In this document: positions 49,574 through 58,813 of the stretch, one piece after another
Layout: every line of letters begins with the position of its first letter
Numbering within the stretch: position 1 is the stretch's first letter
Assembly (NCBI RefSeq): GCF_901482445.1
Contig: NZ_LR590477.1
Coordinates: 1,488,001-1,552,000 of the forward strand
DNA length: 64,000 bases
Reading direction: 5' to 3'
From: Neisseria lactamica
GTDB lineage: Bacteria; Pseudomonadota; Gammaproteobacteria; Burkholderiales; Neisseriaceae
Position numbers and translations under genes: made by a program
The notes under the pieces: model-generated
The model's input: only the letters and a program-made list of their open reading frames with translations
Database searches by the model: none
What the model was told of the DNA's origin: nothing

Positions 49574-50821
49574 ATGAGTCAGAGAAGAGTAGTCATTACA
49601 GGCTTAGGTCAGGTTTCCCCTGTCGGCAACACTGTCGCAGAGGCTTGGGACAACCTGCTCGCAGGCAAAAGCGGCATCGGCGCGATTACCCGCTTTGACG
49701 CATCCGACATCAACAGCCGTGTCGCCGGCGAAGTGCGCGGTTTCGACATCGGACAATACATCAGCGCGAAAGAAGCACGCCGCATGGACGTATTTATCCA
49801 CTACGGCATTGCCGCCGCATTGCAGGCAATCGCCGATTCGGGCTTGGACGATGTGGAAAACCTCGACAAAGACCGCGTCGGCGTAAACATCGGTTCCGGC
49901 ATCGGCGGACTGCCCAGCATCGAGGCCACCGGCAAAGCCGTAATCGAAGGCGGCGCGCGCAAAATCAACCCTTTCTTTATCCCCGGTTCGCTGATTAACC
50001 TGATTTCCGGACACGTTACCATCCTCAAAGGCTACCGCGGCCCCAGCTATGGGATGGTTTCCGCCTGTACCACCGGCGCGCACGCCATCGGCGATTCCGC
50101 CCGACTGATCAAATACGGCGACGCGGACATAATGGTTGCCGGCGGCGCGGAAGGCGCGATCAGCACCTTGGGCGTGGGCGGCTTCGCGGCGATGAAAGCC
50201 CTCTCCACCCGCAACGACGATCCCGCCACCGCTTCCCGCCCGTGGGACAAAGGCCGCGACGGCTTCGTTATCGGCGAAGGCGCGGGCATATTGGTGTTGG
50301 AAGAATTGGAACACGCCAAAAAACGCGGCGCGAAAATCTACGCCGAAATCATCGGCTTCGGGATGAGTTCCGATGCCTACCACATCACCGCGCCGAACGA
50401 AGAAGGTCCCGCCCTTGCCGTTATCCGCGCCCTGAAAGATGCCGGCATCAATCCCGAAGATGTGGATTACGTCAACGCACACGGCACGTCCACCCCCTTG
50501 GGCGATGCCAACGAAACCAAAGCCCTCAAACGCGCGTTCGGCGAACACGCCTACAAAACCGTCGTCAGCTCGACCAAATCCATGACCGGCCACCTGCTCG
50601 GCGCGGCGGGCGGCGTGGAGGCCGTGTACAGCATTTTGGCGATACACGACGGCAAAATCCCGCCGACCATCAACATTTTTGAACAAGACGTTGAGGCCGG
50701 CTGCGATTTGGACTACTGCGCCAACGAAGCGCGCGACGCGGAAATCGACGTTGCCATTTCCAACTCCTTCGGCTTCGGCGGTACCAACGGCACGCTGGTC
50801 TTCAAACGCTTCAAAGGCTGA
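49574..50821 (+). CDS. fabF: 3-oxoacyl-ACP synthase II
   Basis: The 415-residue condensing enzyme elongates acyl-ACP with malonyl-ACP. The catalytic cysteine lies in VSACTTGAHAIG (about residue 164), with the two histidines in NAHGTSTPLGD and KSMTGHLLGAAG. SNSFGFGGTNG is the C-terminal loop. It follows acpP by 166 bp. Confidence 0.97.
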   Translation: MSQRRVVITGLGQVSPVGNTVAEAWDNLLAGKSGIGAITRFDASDINSRVAGEVRGFDIGQYISAKEARRMDVFIHYGIAAALQAIADSGLDDVENLDKDRVGVNIGSGIGGLPSIEATGKAVIEGGARKINPFFIPGSLINLISGHVTILKGYRGPSYGMVSACTTGAHAIGDSARLIKYGDADIMVAGGAEGAISTLGVGGFAAMKALSTRNDDPATASRPWDKGRDGFVIGEGAGILVLEELEHAKKRGAKIYAEIIGFGMSSDAYHITAPNEEGPALAVIRALKDAGINPEDVDYVNAHGTSTPLGDANETKALKRAFGEHAYKTVVSSTKSMTGHLLGAAGGVEAVYSILAIHDGKIPPTINIFEQDVEAGCDLDYCANEARDAEIDVAISNSFGFGGTNGTLVFKRFKG

Positions 50822-50845
50822 TTCCGCAAAGCCGCCGCCGACATC

Positions 50846-50880
50846 GAAATGCCGTCTGAAACCGTTTCAGACGGCATTTT
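50846..50880 (+). terminator. DUS inverted-repeat terminator after fabF
   Basis: GAAATGCCGTCTGAAAC pairs with its complement and is followed by TTTT. Confidence 0.85.
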
Positions 50881-51020
50881 CTATTGTCCGTCCAAGTTCC
50901 AACCTTTCAGACGGCATCTGCAGGCATACCGTTTGCTATATCCAAAGAATCAGGAATTATTTAGCCCGCATCATCCGGCTTGTTAAAATCCGCAAACCTA
51001 ACCGACTCAAAATACACATT

Positions 51021-52235
51021 ATGACGCACACCGCATCGAAAACACCCAAACTTTGGGCGGTCATTGCCGCCGCCGCATTCATCCTGCTGATTACCATCGG
51101 GATGAGGATGACGCTCGGACTGTTCGTCCAACCCGTCGTCAACACCACCGAATTGAGCATTGCACAATTCAGCCTCATCATCGCCGTTTTCCAACTGATG
51201 TGGGGCGTATCGCAACCATTGTCCGGCGCGCTTGCCGACCGTTTCGGCGCGTTCAGGGTATTAAGCGGCGGCGCCGTCCTGCTCGTCTGCGCCTGCCTGA
51301 TTGCCCCCAACATCCCGACTTATTGGGGGCTGATGATTGCCGTCGGGCTGCTGCTCGCATTCGGCACCGGTTCCGGAGGGTTTTCCATCATTATGGGGCA
51401 GGTTGCCGCCCAAGTCCCCGCACACAGGCGCGGTTTGGCATCCGGGCTGGTCAACGCCGGCGGTTCGGCAGGACAATTCCTGTTCGCACCGCTGGTTCAA
51501 GGACTCGTTGTCCTGCCCCAAGTCGGCTGGACGGGCACATTTTACGTTTGGGGCGCAATCGCACTGCTGATTCTGCCCGCCGCCCTGCTGCTTGCCGGCA
51601 AAACCCCCGCCTGCGGCACACCCCGTACGCACGCCGGAAGCGGACAGACGCTCCGGCAAGCCCTGGCAGCCGCCTTTAAAAACCCGGGCTACCTCTTGCT
51701 GCACTTGGGCTTCTTTACCTGCGGCTTCCACATCGCCTTCCTCGTTACCCACCTGCCCACCGAAATCGCACTCTGCGGACTGCCCGCCACCGTCGCCTCG
51801 ACATCCATCGCCATTATCGGACTGGCAAACATCGCCGGCTGCATTTTTTCCGGCTGGTGCACAAGCCGCATTCGGGGCAAATACGTCCTGTTCTGGCTGT
51901 ACGCCTCGCGCGCCGCGATGGTACTCATCTACATTTTTTCGCCCAAGACCGATTCCAATTTCTATATTTTTGCCGCCGCACTCGGATTTACCTGGCTCGC
52001 CACCGTCACGCCGACCGCCTCCATTACCGGCAAACTCTTCGGCACGCGCTACCTCGCCACCCTGTTCGGACTGACGATGCTCAGCCACCAAATCGGCGGA
52101 TTCCTCGGTTCATACATAGGCGGCATCGTGATGACACAATTCGGCGACTACGGCTGGATGTGGTATGCCGACGCACTGCTGGCGGGAACCGCCGCCCTCC
52201 TCAACCTCCCCATCCGAGAATCCCGAACCGCCTGA
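51021..52235 (+). CDS. Major facilitator superfamily transporter
   Basis: The 404-residue protein has about twelve transmembrane helices. The signature GALADRFGAFRV lies between helices 2 and 3, and the second-half equivalent is CTSRIRGKYVL. It resembles oxalate/formate-type and YbfB-like MFS carriers for small organic anions, but the substrate cannot be told. I used ATG 51021; longer frames run back into the fabF region. Single gene between DUS terminators. Confidence 0.88.
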   Translation: MTHTASKTPKLWAVIAAAAFILLITIGMRMTLGLFVQPVVNTTELSIAQFSLIIAVFQLMWGVSQPLSGALADRFGAFRVLSGGAVLLVCACLIAPNIPTYWGLMIAVGLLLAFGTGSGGFSIIMGQVAAQVPAHRRGLASGLVNAGGSAGQFLFAPLVQGLVVLPQVGWTGTFYVWGAIALLILPAALLLAGKTPACGTPRTHAGSGQTLRQALAAAFKNPGYLLLHLGFFTCGFHIAFLVTHLPTEIALCGLPATVASTSIAIIGLANIAGCIFSGWCTSRIRGKYVLFWLYASRAAMVLIYIFSPKTDSNFYIFAAALGFTWLATVTPTASITGKLFGTRYLATLFGLTMLSHQIGGFLGSYIGGIVMTQFGDYGWMWYADALLAGTAALLNLPIRESRTA

Positions 52236-52236
52236 T

Positions 52237-52270
52237 AAAAATGCCGTCTGAAACCTTCAGACGGCATTTT
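52237..52270 (+). terminator. DUS inverted-repeat terminator after the MFS gene
   Basis: AAAAATGCCGTCTGAAA pairs with its complement around a short loop, followed by TTTT. Confidence 0.85.
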
Positions 52271-52466
52271 CCAAACACCCACCCGTTTCCGGCACCCCGC
52301 TGCACGAAAGGCAGCCTTATCAAACCGCAGACAACCGCCTTATAATACGCAGGCAAACCCAAGCCCTGCCGTAGCAGACCGCATTTCCAATCCTATATTC
52401 AAGGTATCCGCCTTATGTTTCAACACACGGGACGACACATAAAGCACCGCCCTATGTGCCGCCCTG

Positions 52467-52541
52467 ATTTGGAAGGGGTTACGCCCCTCCCAAATAGAGT
52501 CTGATTCTACCGCCCCGAAGGACAGATGTCCGAGTGGCGGG
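52467..52541 (+). promoter_or_regulatory. Two stacked hairpins in the pglA leader
   Basis: Hairpin 1 (52467-52495) pairs ATTTGGAAGGGG with CCCCTCCCAAAT with one mismatch. Hairpin 2 (52510-52541) nests GGAC/GTCC inside CCGCC/GGCGG. Both fall between the previous terminator and the pglA ribosome site; the rest of 52271-52563 has no gene. It may form a structured 5' leader; no known riboswitch is recognised. Confidence 0.4.
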
Positions 52542-52563
52542 GTTCAACCGAAAAGGAAACACG

Positions 52564-53693
52564 ATGAAAATCGTTTTTATCACAACAGTCGCATCCAGCA
52601 TTTACGGTTTCCGCGCCCCCATCATTAAAAAATTAATCGGCAAAAACCATCAGGTGTATGCCTTTGTATCGGAGTTTTCCGACAATGAGTTGGACATTAT
52701 CAGGGAAATGGGGGTTACACCCGTTACCTACCGTTCAAACCGCAGCGGGCTGAACCCGTTTTCCGATATAAAATCCACCTTCCTCATATTCAAAGAACTC
52801 AAAAAAATATCGCCGGATTTGGTTTTCCCTTATTTCGCAAAACCCGTGATTTTCGGCACTTTTGCCGCAAAACTGGCAGGCGTGCCCAGAATCGTCGGGA
52901 TGCTGGAAGGTTTGGGATTCGCATTTACCCCGCAGCCGGAAGGCATACCGTTAAAAACAAAAATCATAAAGGGGATTTTGATTGCCTTGTACCGCATTGC
53001 CCTGCCGATGTTGGAAAGCCTGATTGTATTAAACCCCGACGACAAAGACGATCTGCTGCATCAATACGGCATCAAAATAAAAAACATCCATATTTTGGGC
53101 GGAATCGGTCTGGATTTGCGGCAATATCCTTATTCCGAGGCGGATATTCCCGATGAAAAAGAACCCGTAAAATTTCTCTTTATCGGCAGATTGTTGAAAG
53201 AAAAGGGGATTGATGATTTTATTCGGGCGGCGGAACAGGTTAAGGACAAATACCCCGATACGGTTTTTACCGCTTTGGGCGCAATCGACAAATCACGCGG
53301 GGGGGGCGCGATTTGGAACGCCTTGCCGCCCGCGATATTATCCGTTTCCCCGGTTTTGTGGACAATGTTTCCGAAGTGATAAAGGCGCATCATATATTCG
53401 TATTGCCGTCTTATTATAGGGAAGGCGTTCCCCGAAGCACTCAGGAGGCAATGGCCGTCGGCAGGGCGGTGATTACAACAGATGTACCCGGCTGCAGGGA
53501 AACGGTCGCCGACAAGGTCAACGGCTTCCTGATCGAGCCTTGGAATCCCCGCATCTTGGCCGAAAAAATGATTTATTTTATCGAAAACAGGGAAGCCGTC
53601 CGCCTGATGGGGAATGCAAGTTATGCGATTGCCAAAGATAAATTCGATGCCGAAAAAGTCGATTTGAAATTACTCGATATTTTGAAGGCGTAA
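52564..53693 (+). CDS. pglA: Pilin-glycan galactosyltransferase PglA, phase-variable and out of frame here
   Basis: The GT4-type glycosyltransferase has an N-terminal half MKIVFITTVASSIYGFRAPI, then FLFIGRLLKEKGIDDFIRAA. At 53299-53306 a tract of eight Gs follows CGC. In this state translation continues out of frame and stops at 53379. The true C-terminal half (RFPGFVDNVSEVIKAHHIFV, REGVPRSTQEAMAVGRAVIT) is one frame away, so nine Gs would give a 376-residue enzyme. PglA is known to add galactose to the pilin-linked glycan. The start follows AAAAGGAAAC. Confidence 0.93.
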
Positions 53694-53742
53694 ACAAGGC
53701 TGCCCGCTTTTGAGTTTCGGTCATTTCTGATAAACCCCCGTC

Positions 53743-54242
53743 ATTCCCGTGAAAGCGGGAATCCAGGTTCGTTGAGTTTCAGATGTGTAGGGCGGGCTGT
53801 AGGGTGGGCTTCAGCCCACCGAAACCAATCCAAACCACCAAACCGCCCCCGCCGTCATTCCCGCTAAATCCCGTCATTCCCGCGCATGCGGGAATCTGGC
53901 TCTTTGAGTTTCAGCCGTTTCCGACAAATTGCCGCAGCGTTAAGTTTCCGGATTCCCGCTTTCGCGGGAATGACGGAATATTTTTGCATTTGATAAAAAT
54001 GCCGCCTGAAATTTTTTCAGCGGTCGTCAGGTGTTGTGCAGGGTGGGACGTAGGGTGGGCTTCAGCCCACCACCTCCACCAATCCCTCCGCATCAAGGGT
54101 TTTGGCGAACCGGCGGGATTCGGCGGTTTCGGTTTTCGGCGGGGAATGGCGGATTTGGTTGGAATGGCGGAATTGGTGGGCTGAAGCCCACCCTACGCCA
54201 CCCTACGAAACGTTGAGCCGCCATTCCCGCTTTCGCGGGAAT
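53743..54242. repeat. dRS3 and GTAG-palindrome repeat block between pglA and rpoN
   Basis: dRS3 20-mers lie at 53743-53762, 53876-53895, 53953-53972 and 54223-54242. A single GTAGGGTGGGCTTCAGCCCACC palindrome is at 53799. A paired form with inverted ends spans 54050-54196 (147 bp). No coding capacity is seen in 53694-54286. Confidence 0.85.
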
Positions 54243-54286
54243 GGCGGCTTTTGGTTTGTCGTCTTTATTGTGGGATTATCCGGCAA

Positions 54287-55630
54287 TCATTCTGCGGTTT
54301 TGCGCCTGTGTGCCGCCGGAATCCCGAGGGATTCTCTGTATTTGGCAACGGTGCGGCGTGAAACCTCTATACCGCGAAGTTTCAAAAGGCGGACTATCGT
54401 TTCATCGGTATGGGGTTTGTGCCGGTCTTCATTATCGATAAGTTGCGAAAGGACGGCTTTGGCGGCGGTTTGGCTGAATATTTCGCCACTGCCTCCTGTT
54501 TGAACGGCAGACGTGAAAAAATGGTGCAGGGGAAACACTCCGCGCGGGCAAGACAGATATTTTTGGTTGGCGGCTCGTGAAACGGTGCTTTCCGCCACGC
54601 CCAATTCGGCGGCGGCATCCTTCATCAGCAGGGGGACGAGTCCGATTTCGCCGAAAGTGAAAAAATCCGCCTGATGTTTGACGATGTATTCGGCAAGGCG
54701 GACAACGGTCGCCTTCCTCAATTCGAGCGCGTCGAGGTATTGCCGGGCTTCGCCGATTTTTTCCTTCCATTCGGGCGAAACGCCTTCAGACGGCATCAGT
54801 CCGCAATATTCGCGGTTGAGCTGCAAGGCGGGCTGGGCATCTTCGTTGAAACTGACCGTCCATCCGTCTTTACTTTCCTCAACCCGGACATCCGGTCGGA
54901 TATACGGCGTGAGCGTGGACGAGGCAAAACCGGCGGCGGGAAAGGGATTGAGCGAAGCAATGAGGTCGAGTGCGGCTTCGAGTGTACCGCCGTCGGTTTG
55001 GGGCAGGCGTTTTTTTATTCGCGCGAGGGTTTGGCTGCGGTTGCCGTCAATGCTGTCGAGGGCGTTTCGGACGATATGCAGGGCGGCGGATTTGGCGGCA
55101 CATTCGCCCAATCTTTCTATCTGCAGTATCAGCGATTCGTTCAAATCGGCGGCGGCCACGCCTGCCGGGTCGAATTTTTTCAATGCGGTCAGGGCTTGTT
55201 TCAGCATTGCCTCGTCCAACATCCACTCCAAGGGCGTATGGTCGAGGATGTCTTCGATGCTGTCGGTCAGGTAACCCTGCTCGTCAAGGAAATCGATAAG
55301 GATGTGGACGCAGGCGGATTCTTGGTCGGAAAGGGGGTGTTCGCACACTTGCGCGTGCAGGTATTGCTTGAAGTCCTGTTCGCCGGCGATGTTGGACAGC
55401 ATATCTTCGCCTTCGTCCCCGCCGATTTGGCGCGCGGGCGCGGTGTAATGGGAAAACCCGGCATCGGAAAATTCATCCGTGTCTTTGCGTTCGAGCAGAG
55501 GATTGTCCGACAGCCAGTCCTCGACCTCGCGTTCAAGTTCGATACCCGACATCTGCAATACGCGCAAAGATTGTTGCAGCCGCCGGTCGAGCTGCTGGGT
55601 CTGTTTGAGCTTTATTCCGAGTAAGGTCAT
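54287..55630 (-). CDS. rpoN: RNA polymerase sigma54 factor (RpoN)
   Basis: The 447-residue protein has region I (KLKQTQQLDRRLQQSLRVLQ, MSGIELEREVEDWLSDNPLL), an acidic linker, the core-binding region, and a DNA-binding part. A helix-turn-helix (AAAELGVAESTVSRAANQKY, normally HESTVSR) and an RpoN-box-like end (SRRTVAKYRESL, normally ARRTVAKYRE) are present. In gonococci this gene is reported as a defective rpoN-like sequence lacking the helix-turn-helix. Here the frame is complete, with two substitutions in very conserved positions. ATG 55630 starts the family N-terminus. Confidence 0.88.
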   Translation of the reverse strand: MTLLGIKLKQTQQLDRRLQQSLRVLQMSGIELEREVEDWLSDNPLLERKDTDEFSDAGFSHYTAPARQIGGDEGEDMLSNIAGEQDFKQYLHAQVCEHPLSDQESACVHILIDFLDEQGYLTDSIEDILDHTPLEWMLDEAMLKQALTALKKFDPAGVAAADLNESLILQIERLGECAAKSAALHIVRNALDSIDGNRSQTLARIKKRLPQTDGGTLEAALDLIASLNPFPAAGFASSTLTPYIRPDVRVEESKDGWTVSFNEDAQPALQLNREYCGLMPSEGVSPEWKEKIGEARQYLDALELRKATVVRLAEYIVKHQADFFTFGEIGLVPLLMKDAAAELGVAESTVSRAANQKYLSCPRGVFPLHHFFTSAVQTGGSGEIFSQTAAKAVLSQLIDNEDRHKPHTDETIVRLLKLRGIEVSRRTVAKYRESLGIPAAHRRKTAE

Positions 55631-55860
55631 GATAATGTGGGGGAAATTGTTATTTTCAGTCTGTCGGTGCAAAAAATGCCGCAAAGCGTCATTGCATTAT
55701 AAATGGTTTTAATGAGCGGGTTCGGATTCCGTTCGATAACAAAAAACAAACGAAAATCAAAAACCGATTGCTTATAACAATATTAAATCGATTTCATAGT
55801 TTTAATAGCGAAAATCTTGGCGTATAGTCGCACCCATAGTTTTTACAAAAGGAAAACAAA

Positions 55861-55932
55861 ATGTCGATTCAAGAAATTTATTGCAATCAAGAAACCGGTT
55901 ACGAATACGCTTTCCGCCAAATCGTACTGTAA
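55861..55932 (+). CDS. Micro-ORF (23 codons) upstream of katA
   Basis: ATG at 55861 follows AAAAGGAAAAC with good spacing. It encodes MSIQEIYCNQETGYEYAFRQ-IVL and stops 45 bp before katA. It may be a leader peptide or a small protein. No family known. Confidence 0.45.
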   Translation: MSIQEIYCNQETGYEYAFRQIVL

Positions 55933-55977
55933 GCCGTTTACCCCCATTTGACCAACCCGAAAAAAGGAACAAGAGCG

Positions 55978-57492
55978 ATGACTACCTCCAAATGCCCCGT
56001 CACCCATCTGACTATGAACAACGGCGCGCCCGTTGCCGACAATCAAAACAGCCTGACCGCCGGCCCGCGCGGTCCTCTGCTGGCGCAAGATTTGTGGCTG
56101 AATGAAAAACTCGCCGACTTCGTGCGCGAAGTCATCCCCGAACGCCGTATGCACGCCAAAGGTTCGGGCGCGTTCGGCACGTTTACCGTAACGCACGACA
56201 TCACCCAATACACCCGCGCCAAAATCTTCAGCGAAGTCGGCAAAAAAACCGAGATGTTCGCCCGTTTTACCACCGTGGCAGGCGAACGCGGCGCAGCCGA
56301 TGCAGAACGCGACATCCGCGGTTTTGCGTTGAAATTCTATACCGAAGAAGGCAACTGGGATGTGGTCGGCAACAACACGCCCGTGTTCTTCCTGCGCGAC
56401 CCGCGTAAGTTCCCCGACCTGAACAAAGCCGTCAAACGCGATCCGCGTACCAATATGCGCTCTGCCACAAACAACTGGGACTTCTGGACGCTGCTGCCTG
56501 AAGCGTTGCACCAAGTTACCATCGTGATGAGCGACCGCGGTATTCCCGCCGGCTACCGCCATATGCACGGCTTCGGTTCGCATACCTACAGCTTCTGGAA
56601 CGAAGCAGGCGAGCGTTTCTGGGTGAAATTCCACTTCCGCACCCAACAAGGCATTAAAAACCTGACCAACGAAGAAGCCGCCAAAATCATCGCCGAAGAC
56701 CGCGAAAGCCATCAGCGCGACCTGTACGAAGCCATCGAACGCGGCGACTTCCCGAAATGGACGATGTACATCCAAGTGATGCCCGAAGCCGATGCCGAAA
56801 AAGTGCCGTATCATCCGTTTGACTTGACCAAAGTTTGGCCGAAAAAAGACTATCCGCTGATTGAAGTGGGCGAATTCGAGTTGAACCGCAATCCCGAAAA
56901 CTTCTTCGCCGATGTGGAACAATCCGCCTTCGCACCGAGCAACCTTGTGCCCGGTATCGGCGCGAGCCCGGATAAAATGCTGCAAGCCCGTTTGTTCAAC
57001 TACGCCGACGCGCAACGCTACCGCTTGGGCGTAAACTTCCGCCAAATCCCCGTCAACCGCCCGCGCTGCCCCGTACACAGCAACCAGCGCGACGGACAAG
57101 GACGCGCCGACGGCAACTACGGCAGCCTGCCGCACTACGAACCCAACAGCTTCGGACAATGGCAGCAGCAGCCCGACTTCGCCGAACCGCCTCTGAAAAT
57201 CAACGGCGACGCGGCACACTGGGACTACCGCCAAGACGATGACGACTATTTCAGCCAACCGCGCGCCCTGTTCAACCTGATGAACGACGCGCAGAAACAG
57301 GCTTTGTTCGGCAACACCGCCGCCGCAATGGGCGACGCGCCCGACTTCATCAAATACCGCCATATCCGCAACTGCTACCGTTGCGATCCGGCATACGGTG
57401 AAGGCGTGGCCAAAGCCCTCGGACTGACTGTCGAAGACGCACAAGCCGCCCGCGCGACCGACCCCGCACTGGGTCAGCCCGGTTTGCTGTAA
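55978..57492 (+). CDS. katA: Catalase, haem-containing monofunctional
   Basis: The 504-residue small-subunit (clade 3 type) catalase decomposes hydrogen peroxide. Distal histidine in MHAKGSGAFG (residue 59) and asparagine in VVGNNTPVFFLRDP are intact. The proximal haem ligand is the tyrosine in RLFNYADAQRYRLG. KatA is the sole catalase of pathogenic Neisseria and is under OxyR control; I did not identify the operator. The start at 55978 has AAAAAGGAAC ahead. Micro-ORFs lie on both sides. Confidence 0.97.
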   Translation: MTTSKCPVTHLTMNNGAPVADNQNSLTAGPRGPLLAQDLWLNEKLADFVREVIPERRMHAKGSGAFGTFTVTHDITQYTRAKIFSEVGKKTEMFARFTTVAGERGAADAERDIRGFALKFYTEEGNWDVVGNNTPVFFLRDPRKFPDLNKAVKRDPRTNMRSATNNWDFWTLLPEALHQVTIVMSDRGIPAGYRHMHGFGSHTYSFWNEAGERFWVKFHFRTQQGIKNLTNEEAAKIIAEDRESHQRDLYEAIERGDFPKWTMYIQVMPEADAEKVPYHPFDLTKVWPKKDYPLIEVGEFELNRNPENFFADVEQSAFAPSNLVPGIGASPDKMLQARLFNYADAQRYRLGVNFRQIPVNRPRCPVHSNQRDGQGRADGNYGSLPHYEPNSFGQWQQQPDFAEPPLKINGDAAHWDYRQDDDDYFSQPRALFNLMNDAQKQALFGNTAAAMGDAPDFIKYRHIRNCYRCDPAYGEGVAKALGLTVEDAQAARATDPALGQPGLL

Positions 57493-57501
57493 GGAGGCAT
57501 T

Positions 57502-57555
57502 ATGTGGATGGAAATTGAAGAAATCCTGTCCCGCGCCGTCCGCTACCAGAAATAA
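57502..57555 (+). CDS. Micro-ORF (17 codons) downstream of katA
   Basis: AAGGAGG, a near-perfect Shine-Dalgarno, lies 6 bases before ATG 57502. The product is MWMEIEEILSRAVRYQK. It sits 9 bp after the katA stop and before the terminator, so it is on the katA transcript. No family known. Confidence 0.5.
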   Translation: MWMEIEEILSRAVRYQK

Positions 57556-57563
57556 CCGGGCAT

Positions 57564-57606
57564 AAAAATGCCGTCTGAAACGTCGTTTGACCGCTTCAGA
57601 CGGCAT
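57564..57606 (+). terminator. DUS inverted-repeat terminator after katA
   Basis: AAAATGCCGTCTGAAACG pairs with its complement around a loop with GTTTGACC. Confidence 0.8.
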
Positions 57607-57654
57607 TCCCCCATCCCGCCCCGCCGTTTCAGCGGGCGTTTTTTATTAAACGCA

Positions 57655-58575
57655 AAATATCCCGTCATTCCCGCGCCATCCCCACCGGTTCAAACCGGCA
57701 CGAAAACTTTTCCGCGTCATTCCCACGAAAGTGGGAATCTAGAACGTCAAATCTAAAGAAACCGTTTTTCCCCATAAGTTTCCGCACCGACAGACCTAGA
57801 TTCCCGCCTGCGCGGGAATGACGGTTTAGGTATTTCTGACGATTCAATAAGCCGTATCGGACTGTAGAATGGGCTGTAAGGTGGGCGTAGGGTGGGCTTC
57901 AGCCCACCAACTCCACCACTCCCACCAACCCCACCAACCCACTTTTCCGCTTCATTCCCACGAAAGTGGGAATCCAGAACGTAAAATCTAAAGAAACCTT
58001 TTTCCCCGATAAGTTTCCGTGCCGACAGGTCTAGATTCCCGCCTGCGCGGGAATGACGGTTTAGGTATTCACATAAGGCGGATGTGTAAGGTAGATGCAT
58101 AGGACGGGCGATAGGGTGGACGTAGGGTGGGCTTCAGCCCACCAACCCCACCATTCCACCAACCGAACCCAACCCAAACAAGCCAATCCGCCAATCCCAT
58201 CATTTCCGCCGTTTTCAGACGGCATCGGTTTGTCGGTACAAGGCGGCGCGTAACGGCACAGGTAAGATTGTCGGATTTGTCGGATTGGTGGGCTGAAGCC
58301 CACCCTACAACCTGCCCTACAACCCACTTTTCCGCGTCATTCCCGCGCAGGCGGGAATCCGGACCCGTCCGCACGGAAACTTATATTTTCGTCATCCCAC
58401 CATTCCTACCAATCCAACCAAACCAACCCCACCATTCCGCCATTCCCGCCCACAACCCACTTTTCCGCGTCATTACCGCGCAGGCGGGAATCTAGGTTCG
58501 TTGAGTTTCAGCCATTTCTAATAAATTCTTGCAACTTTGAGTTTCTAGATTCCCACTTTTGCGGGAATGACGGGA
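57655..58575. repeat. dRS3/REPIN-like repeat block upstream of pilE
   Basis: Full dRS3 20-mers lie at 57719, 57800, 57954, 58035 and 58339, with decayed ones near 58474 and 58548. GTAGGGTGGGCTTCAGCCCACC occurs at 57887 and, as an inverted pair, bounds 58122-58308 (187 bp). The spacers repeat each other. There is no gene in the block. Confidence 0.9.
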
Positions 58576-58630
58576 TACGGGTTTCCGTCACTCCGCCGGC
58601 TCCGCCAATCCCCCTCCCAAAATCCCAATC

Positions 58631-58688
58631 TGACAAAAAACGTCAGCCCGAAACTGACAAAAAATGTCACACCTGACAAAAAACGTCA
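58631..58688 (+). promoter_or_regulatory. Three TGAC-N7-GTCA boxes upstream of pilE
   Basis: TGACAAAAAACGTCA at 58631-58645, TGACAAAAAATGTCA at 58655-58669 and TGACAAAAAACGTCA at 58674-58688. Starts are 24 and 19 bp apart. The layout resembles an upstream activating sequence 110-170 bp ahead of the sigma54-type element. Confidence 0.6.
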
Positions 58689-58749
58689 GCCCGCCGCATT
58701 ATTCCGCCGCATTCCGCGCCGCGTTGATATAAAAAATACCCATACCAAA

Positions 58750-58778
58750 CAGACAAATAAAAAAATATTCTGTAAAAT
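58750..58778 (+). promoter_or_regulatory. Sigma70-type promoter of pilE
   Basis: CAGACA and TAAAAT are separated by 17 bp of very AT-rich DNA. This should be the working promoter of pilE. Confidence 0.6.
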
Positions 58779-58797
58779 GCCGAGCCGAACCCGTTTT

Positions 58798-58813
58798 TGG
58801 CACGCCGCTTGCT
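58798..58813 (+). promoter_or_regulatory. Sigma54-type -24/-12 element upstream of pilE
   Basis: TGGCACGCCGCTTGCT matches the consensus TGGCACG-N4-TTGCW at every fixed base. Predicted start near 58825, about 108 bp ahead of pilE. Confidence 0.7.

Noticed and set aside
54970..55299. Arginine-rich plus-strand frame opposite rpoN
   Set aside because: Antisense shadow with low-complexity composition.
55843..57606. 587-codon minus-strand open frame opposite katA
   Set aside because: It is a shadow of katA, a conserved enzyme with all catalytic residues.
57866..57905. G-rich run upstream of pilE as a possible G-quadruplex like that of gonococcal pilE
   Set aside because: Four G3 runs exist (GGGCTGTAAGGTGGGCGTAG then GGTGGG) but they belong to the REP-like palindrome repeated elsewhere in the window, and loops differ from the pilE G4 motif. 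A class II locus is not expected to vary antigenically.
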